Assembly: GCF_017948595.1 (NCBI RefSeq)
Contig: NZ_JAGFBV010000015.1
Coordinates: 47,756-111,755 of the forward strand
From: Flavobacterium geliluteum
GTDB lineage: Bacteria; Bacteroidota; Bacteroidia; Flavobacteriales; Flavobacteriaceae
Direction: 5' to 3'
DNA length: 64,000 nucleotides
A program made the translations under genes and the position numbers. Shown in pieces: positions 60,300-64,000 of this stretch. Below the pieces are notes generated by a model. It was not told the origin of the DNA and made no database searches. It saw nothing but the letters and a program-made list of their open reading frames with translations. Each line of letters begins with the position of its first letter. Within the stretch, counting starts at the first letter, position 1.

Positions 60300-61364
60300 T
60301 TATTCGGTTTCATAAAGAGTGACAGTGTCCAGTAATTCCTTTTCAAATTGATAAATATCATCAATTGAAGCAATAGAGATTTTGGCTTCGGTTTTATTTT
60401 CGTTAAAGAGGCTGATGTATTTTTTACTGCCGTTAAGGTGCAATCGGCAAAGAGGTTTTCTGTTATTATCATCTAATAAAATACCAAAATAAGATTGGGT
60501 ATCACGATAAACAACTCGGCTGGTAGGAATTTTTCGTCTTAGTATGGCAACGATAATGCGATACCCTTCAAGTTCTTCTTCGCTTGTAATTATTTTACTT
60601 TCTTCTTCAATAGATTCAACCTGTTCTCCTTGCTGTTTGATCGTTTCTTTGGTAAGTGCAGCATTAAGACGGTCATTTATTTTTTCGCTGATAAATTGGT
60701 TTAAGGATTTTTGTACCAAATCTTTAAACTCGTCTACTACTTTTTCTGTAAGTCTCCCAGCATACACTTTATTGGCGAAAAGTTTTGTAAAATCGTTTGA
60801 AGGATTTTCCAATTCGATAGTGATTTGCTTTTTAATCTCTTTGATATATTTTAAAGCGCTTGCGTTGCTTACAATGTTATCAACGTTAAAATTTGTTTTA
60901 TGAAATTTTGTAATTTCATTGATAATATTTTCTTTGAGATTGGTGATGTCAAACTCTAAGAATGGCTTCTGATCCATTTTGTTTTTATCATCGAGATCAG
61001 TAAAAAACTGGTATTCGATTCCATTGGTCAAAAGTGCAAATCGAGTTTTGGTCACATGAAAATAACGAAAAAGTTGCGAATTATGAACGGTCAAATTTTC
61101 TTTCCAGCTTTTGCATTCAACTATGATAATGGGTTCTCCGTTTTGAAAGATGGCATAATCTACTTTCTCGCCTTTTTTTAAACCTAAATCGGCTGTAAAT
61201 TCAGGCACTACTTCCAGAGGGTTAAAAGCATCATATCCCAAAACATGTATAAAAGGCAACACAAAAGCATGTTTGGTAGACTCTTCGGTCTCGATTTTGC
61301 TTTTTAGCTGGTTTATTTTATCAGCTAACGCTTTAAGTTGAATATTAATTTCCATAAGGTTCAT
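60300..61364 (-). CDS. Orphan type I restriction HsdR_N-domain protein
   Basis: 354 residues. The N-terminal ~150 residues fit the HsdR N-terminal nuclease domain: TKHAFVLPFIHVLGYDAFNPLEVVPEFTADLG, KGEKVDYAIFQNGEPIIIVECKSW (PD-(D/E)xK core: Asp, then ECK) and RFALLTNGIEYQFFTD. The rest has a helical region and a C-terminal beta domain (TSRVVYRDTQSYFGILLDDNNRKPLCRLHLNGSKKYISLF). No helicase motor and no HsdM/HsdS genes are nearby, so it is not a type I enzyme. It may be a stand-alone nuclease of unknown role. MNL-MEI leaves two possible starts. Confidence 0.85.
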   Translation of the reverse strand: MNLMEINIQLKALADKINQLKSKIETEESTKHAFVLPFIHVLGYDAFNPLEVVPEFTADLGLKKGEKVDYAIFQNGEPIIIVECKSWKENLTVHNSQLFRYFHVTKTRFALLTNGIEYQFFTDLDDKNKMDQKPFLEFDITNLKENIINEITKFHKTNFNVDNIVSNASALKYIKEIKKQITIELENPSNDFTKLFANKVYAGRLTEKVVDEFKDLVQKSLNQFISEKINDRLNAALTKETIKQQGEQVESIEEESKIITSEEELEGYRIIVAILRRKIPTSRVVYRDTQSYFGILLDDNNRKPLCRLHLNGSKKYISLFNENKTEAKISIASIDDIYQFEKELLDTVTLYETE

Positions 61365-61460
61365 TTTTAGAATGGTTTAGTATTTGATTTTTTAATTATT
61401 CAAATGTAAAACCATTAAAAACCAGTATTTTATGGAAAACCGTAATGTGATAAAAAAAAC

Positions 61461-62129
61461 CTAAATAATTCCCATATCTTTTGCAATAGCCACGAGATGT
61501 ACCGTGTTGTTTGCCTTAAAAAAGTCTCTAAGTTTGGCAATTCTTTTTTCGATAGTGCTTTTGCTGTTGGGTTTTATGCCCAACTCTTTAAATGTTGCGC
61601 CGATATCGTCCTGAGGTACACCCAACGAAAGTTGCTTGAGAATCAGGACATCAAAATCGTCTATTTCGTAGTTGTTTTTTTCTTGAATGACTGTCGCTAT
61701 TTCAGATGAAACATATCTTTGGTCTGAGACAGCCAGCAAGTTGATCGCTTTTTTTAGTTCCTCGATACTGTTTCTGCCTTTAAGTACGAAACCATTTATC
61801 CCTGAGTTTTCAAAAAGTGACTTGATACGATAGCCTTTGTCTTCTACAGAATAGGCAATAATTTTAATGTTCGGTTGCAGCGCGCGAACTTGCTCGATGA
61901 GCTCGTCTCCGCTGGCAATTTTTACTTCTCGATGATCTGTTTTAAAAGACAAATCACTAATTAGTAAATCGTATGGTTCGTGATCCAAGATGGCTTTTCG
62001 CATCTTCAAAAATGCATCATCACAATATTTCGAATGTTGAAAATCTACAATATTCAGATCTTTTAAGGCTTGTTCGATTCCTAGATTAATACTGTCAAAA
62101 TCTTCGGCTACTAATACTTTTTTAAACAT
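61461..62129 (-). CDS. Response regulator with LuxR-like output domain
   Basis: 222 residues. The receiver domain has Glu9-Asp10, the phosphoacceptor Asp59 (LLISDLSF) and Lys117 (FVLKGRN). The C-terminal ~70 residues form a LuxR-like helix-turn-helix (FDVLILKQLSLGVPQDDIGATFKELGIKPNSKSTIEKRIAKLRDFF), with an insertion in the HTH compared with typical GerE domains. Partner of the histidine kinase gene 7 bp upstream. Targets are unknown. Confidence 0.92.
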   Translation of the reverse strand: MFKKVLVAEDFDSINLGIEQALKDLNIVDFQHSKYCDDAFLKMRKAILDHEPYDLLISDLSFKTDHREVKIASGDELIEQVRALQPNIKIIAYSVEDKGYRIKSLFENSGINGFVLKGRNSIEELKKAINLLAVSDQRYVSSEIATVIQEKNNYEIDDFDVLILKQLSLGVPQDDIGATFKELGIKPNSKSTIEKRIAKLRDFFKANNTVHLVAIAKDMGII

Positions 62130-62136
62130 GTGGCTC

Positions 62137-63846
62137 TTATTTAGTCAAGGCTATTTTTACTTTAAAACCTTTATGCGGTTCTGAGTCAAAAGTAATAGTT
62201 CCTTTTATGGCCAGAATACGGTTTTCCATATTTTGCAAACCATTTTTGATTATTTCCTCTTTTGCACATCCTTTTCCGTTGTCGGCATAGTCAATAAGCA
62301 GCGAATTTTGCAAGTTTTCAAACTTCACAATCACTATAGACGCCTCGCTGTGCTTTTTCATATTGACCATTAACTCTTGTAAAGTGCGGTAAATAGTGAT
62401 TTTTTTTATATCATCCAGACCTTCCCAATTTACTTTTTCAAAATTGTTAATGATAACATTTCTACTCTCAGAGTTAAAAGTAGAGAGCATTTCTTTGATG
62501 TTTTTAGAATATCCGATACCCGTATCAACATCGTTATTCTCTCTCGAAATTCCTCTTACACGAACGTAAATCTGGTCCAGTTGCTCCAATAATTTTTCTT
62601 TTTTATTCTCGCTTGTCAAAGATTGGGTCTCGGCAAAAGTGATCGCATGAAATACATCATTGGCCAACTCATCGTGAATTTTTTTAGCAATTCGGGTCTC
62701 GGTATCGTACGAAGCTTTTAGTTTTCCGATTCGATTTCTGTTGCGGAAATAGCGAATCAAAACCAGAATCAGAATCAAAAGAAAAACTGCTACAATCAAC
62801 CAAACAATACGCTGGTACTTTACTTTTTGAAGCGTCAGCAAATTTTCGGCTCTCTCTAAACGAAGTTTCTGATTTTCGTCTTTTTCTTTTTTAGAATCGT
62901 ATTTTATTTTGGCAAATTTGTTTTTAAAATTATTTCGAATCTTGATAATACTATCGTTCAGGAAAATGTATTTTTGGGCATACTGTGTATTTTTCGAACT
63001 AAAATCAGTTGAAATTAAAAAGGATAATGCTTTCAGACGTTCGTCAATACTATTAAATTTTGTGGCCGTTTGATAAGCAGTTTGCGCATAGTCAATAGAT
63101 TTCTTCGGATTAGTTTTGGCATAATATTCTGCGAGATGCAAGTTGCTTTCGATCGCACCGTATGCATCATCAATTTTATTTCGCATCGCAAGTCCTTCAT
63201 TCATCAAAGAAATACCTTTATCAAAATTTCCTTTTTTAAAGTAAGCGTAACCTAAATTGTCTGTAACACGTGCTTTTGTTGTCTGAGGTAACTGATTACT
63301 TATTTTACTATTTAAAATTGATTCCAAAATTTGAATAGCCTTGTCGTATTTTTTTTGCTTGATATAAACAACCGCAATATTGTTTAGGGGAGATTTTTTT
63401 GATATTGAATCCGTTACACTTTTTAAAGCAGTTTTGTATGAAATAATAGCATCATCGTAAAGTGACAATTCTTTATCTGCAATGCCAAAGAAATTATATA
63501 TTGAAAGAAGATAAATATCGTCTTTTTTAATGTATGGTAAAGCTTCTGTTAAGGTTTCTTTACTGCCGTAATAATCGCCATTGATTTGCTGAATAGAAGC
63601 CATCTGAATCAAATTATATGCAATATTTATGCTGTCGTGAAGAGATTCAAATTTTATTTTTGATTTATTAAAATTATAGAAAGCACTATTGAAGTTTTTA
63701 TTCTTAAGGTTGAATAATCCTTTTTCAAGTAAAATATGAGCTTCTTTTTGAATGGGACTTTTAATAATATTCTTCTCCTTTTTTTCTTTGCAGGAAGTAA
63801 AGAAAAAAAGGAGAAGAAGAATACTAAAAAACGGGGATCGTAGCAT
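62137..63846 (-). CDS. TPR-containing sensor histidine kinase (HisKA_3 type)
   Basis: 569 residues from ATG 63846 (MLRSPFFSILLLLFFFTSC), chosen because it gives a lipoprotein signal with lipobox FFTSC; an ATG nine codons earlier is less likely. Periplasmic TPR repeats span ~40-300, a membrane segment ~347-366 (IVWLIVAVFLLILILVLIRY), a HisKA_3 dimerisation helix with His391 (IAKKIHDELANDVFH), and a HATPase domain (DYADNGKGCA; MENRILAIKGTITFDS). It phosphorylates the adjacent response regulator. The ligand is unknown. Confidence 0.92.
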   Translation of the reverse strand: MLRSPFFSILLLLFFFTSCKEKKEKNIIKSPIQKEAHILLEKGLFNLKNKNFNSAFYNFNKSKIKFESLHDSINIAYNLIQMASIQQINGDYYGSKETLTEALPYIKKDDIYLLSIYNFFGIADKELSLYDDAIISYKTALKSVTDSISKKSPLNNIAVVYIKQKKYDKAIQILESILNSKISNQLPQTTKARVTDNLGYAYFKKGNFDKGISLMNEGLAMRNKIDDAYGAIESNLHLAEYYAKTNPKKSIDYAQTAYQTATKFNSIDERLKALSFLISTDFSSKNTQYAQKYIFLNDSIIKIRNNFKNKFAKIKYDSKKEKDENQKLRLERAENLLTLQKVKYQRIVWLIVAVFLLILILVLIRYFRNRNRIGKLKASYDTETRIAKKIHDELANDVFHAITFAETQSLTSENKKEKLLEQLDQIYVRVRGISRENNDVDTGIGYSKNIKEMLSTFNSESRNVIINNFEKVNWEGLDDIKKITIYRTLQELMVNMKKHSEASIVIVKFENLQNSLLIDYADNGKGCAKEEIIKNGLQNMENRILAIKGTITFDSEPHKGFKVKIALTK

Positions 63847-63912
63847 AAAAGTTACTTTCCCCGAATGTAGCAATTAATTAATTCAAGTTGCTAGTTTCTA
63901 TAGTATAAAAAA

Positions 63913-63969
63913 CAAAGCAGAGGTTTAGTAAATTTGTTTTGCGAACCAATAAACCTCACCAATGCTTTG
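63913..63969 (+). other. Inverted repeat enclosing a start codon at the window edge
   Basis: The arms caaagca+gaggttta (63913-63927) pair with taaacctc (63950-63957) and tgctttg (63963-63969), with five unpaired bases accaa. The ATG at 63962 lies in the 3' arm, so the structure could hide the start of the downstream ORF. It may be the end of an insertion sequence. Confidence 0.5.
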
Positions 63970-64000
63970 TAAAGACAAAATTATATCAATTTTTTGTTTA
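63962..64000 (+). CDS. Start of an ORF, possibly an IS982-type transposase
   Basis: The final 39 bases read MLCKDKIISIFCL with no stop. This reminds me of the N-terminus of IS982-family transposases in Flavobacteriia, but 13 residues cannot prove it. The inverted repeat just before it supports a mobile element edge. Only sequence beyond the window would decide. Confidence 0.35.
   Translation, partial: MLCKDKIISIFCL

Noticed and set aside
60300..61364. Type I restriction-modification system
   Set aside because: No HsdM, HsdS or helicase domain nearby; only the N-terminal nuclease-like domain is present.

Overview
The window looks like chromosomal DNA of a Flavobacterium-type member of the Bacteroidota. 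Direct evidence: low G+C content, several -7 boxes of the Bacteroidota form TAnnTTTG, a type IX secretion (T9SS) adhesin with PorP/SprF and OmpA partners, hybrid TPR-AraC and TPR-histidine kinase regulators, META-domain lipoproteins, NADP-dependent GapN, and several short dispersed intergenic repeats. No prophage, plasmid or CRISPR array was seen. The right edge may enter an insertion sequence.

Layout, left to right. (1) 1-4054: trpE-trpG-trpD-trpC on the minus strand, headed by an unannotated 14-codon leader ORF with three consecutive Trp codons and an attenuator hairpin. (2) 4151-7382: a beta-helix exported protein, then a MarR-nitroreductase-YceI operon with two identical palindromes over its promoter. 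(3) 7604-10238: sulfur operon (MBL-rhodanese fusion plus two YeeE/YedE half-transporters), divergent from cydAB (10501-12923). (4) 13292-23806: adhesin operon (small exported protein, 2294-residue T9SS adhesin with six 321-bp repeats, PorP/SprF, OmpA/PD40), with a TPR-AraC regulator gene diverging from it. (5) 26264-36249: a nine-gene minus-strand operon. Its last six genes are the ebo cluster (eboA-F). Its first two genes look like the N- and C-terminal halves of the VioB/RebD iminopyruvate dimer synthase, split into two proteins. A VOC-fold protein lies between the two groups. (6) 36675-39969: moeA-mobA-cobA and a DUF4202 gene, probably part of a nitrate-assimilation locus without its reductases. 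(7) 40050-40329: three tRNA genes (Ser, Pro, Arg). (8) 40571-52368: thiolase, NlpC/P60 peptidase, Xre/RES toxin-antitoxin pair, a decayed MdaB-like quinone reductase gene beside a YgiN-like monooxygenase gene, DUF2130, two META lipoproteins, rocD with a divergent Lrp regulator, dienelactone hydrolase, DUF3667 and M28 peptidase. (9) 52610-54841: second sulfur locus (TSUP exporter, Crp/Fnr regulator, rhodanese). (10) 54920-64000: GapN, small genes, a 21-bp minisatellite, pectinesterase, an orphan HsdR_N-type protein, a two-component system and a possible IS start.

The most unusual locus is the split VioB-like pair fused operonically to the ebo cluster. In cyanobacteria the ebo genes are tied to export of the scytonemin monomer, which is made by coupling aromatic pyruvates. 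VioB/RebD enzymes couple aromatic imino-pyruvates. The operon therefore suggests a new aromatic-dimer metabolite pathway in which ebo is the maturation or export module. This is an inference; the gene identities rest on sequence recall, without a database search. Other strong signals are the trp attenuator, a dispersed 85-bp element whose end stem shows compensatory change, and a 10-bp motif shared by three sulfur-gene promoters.
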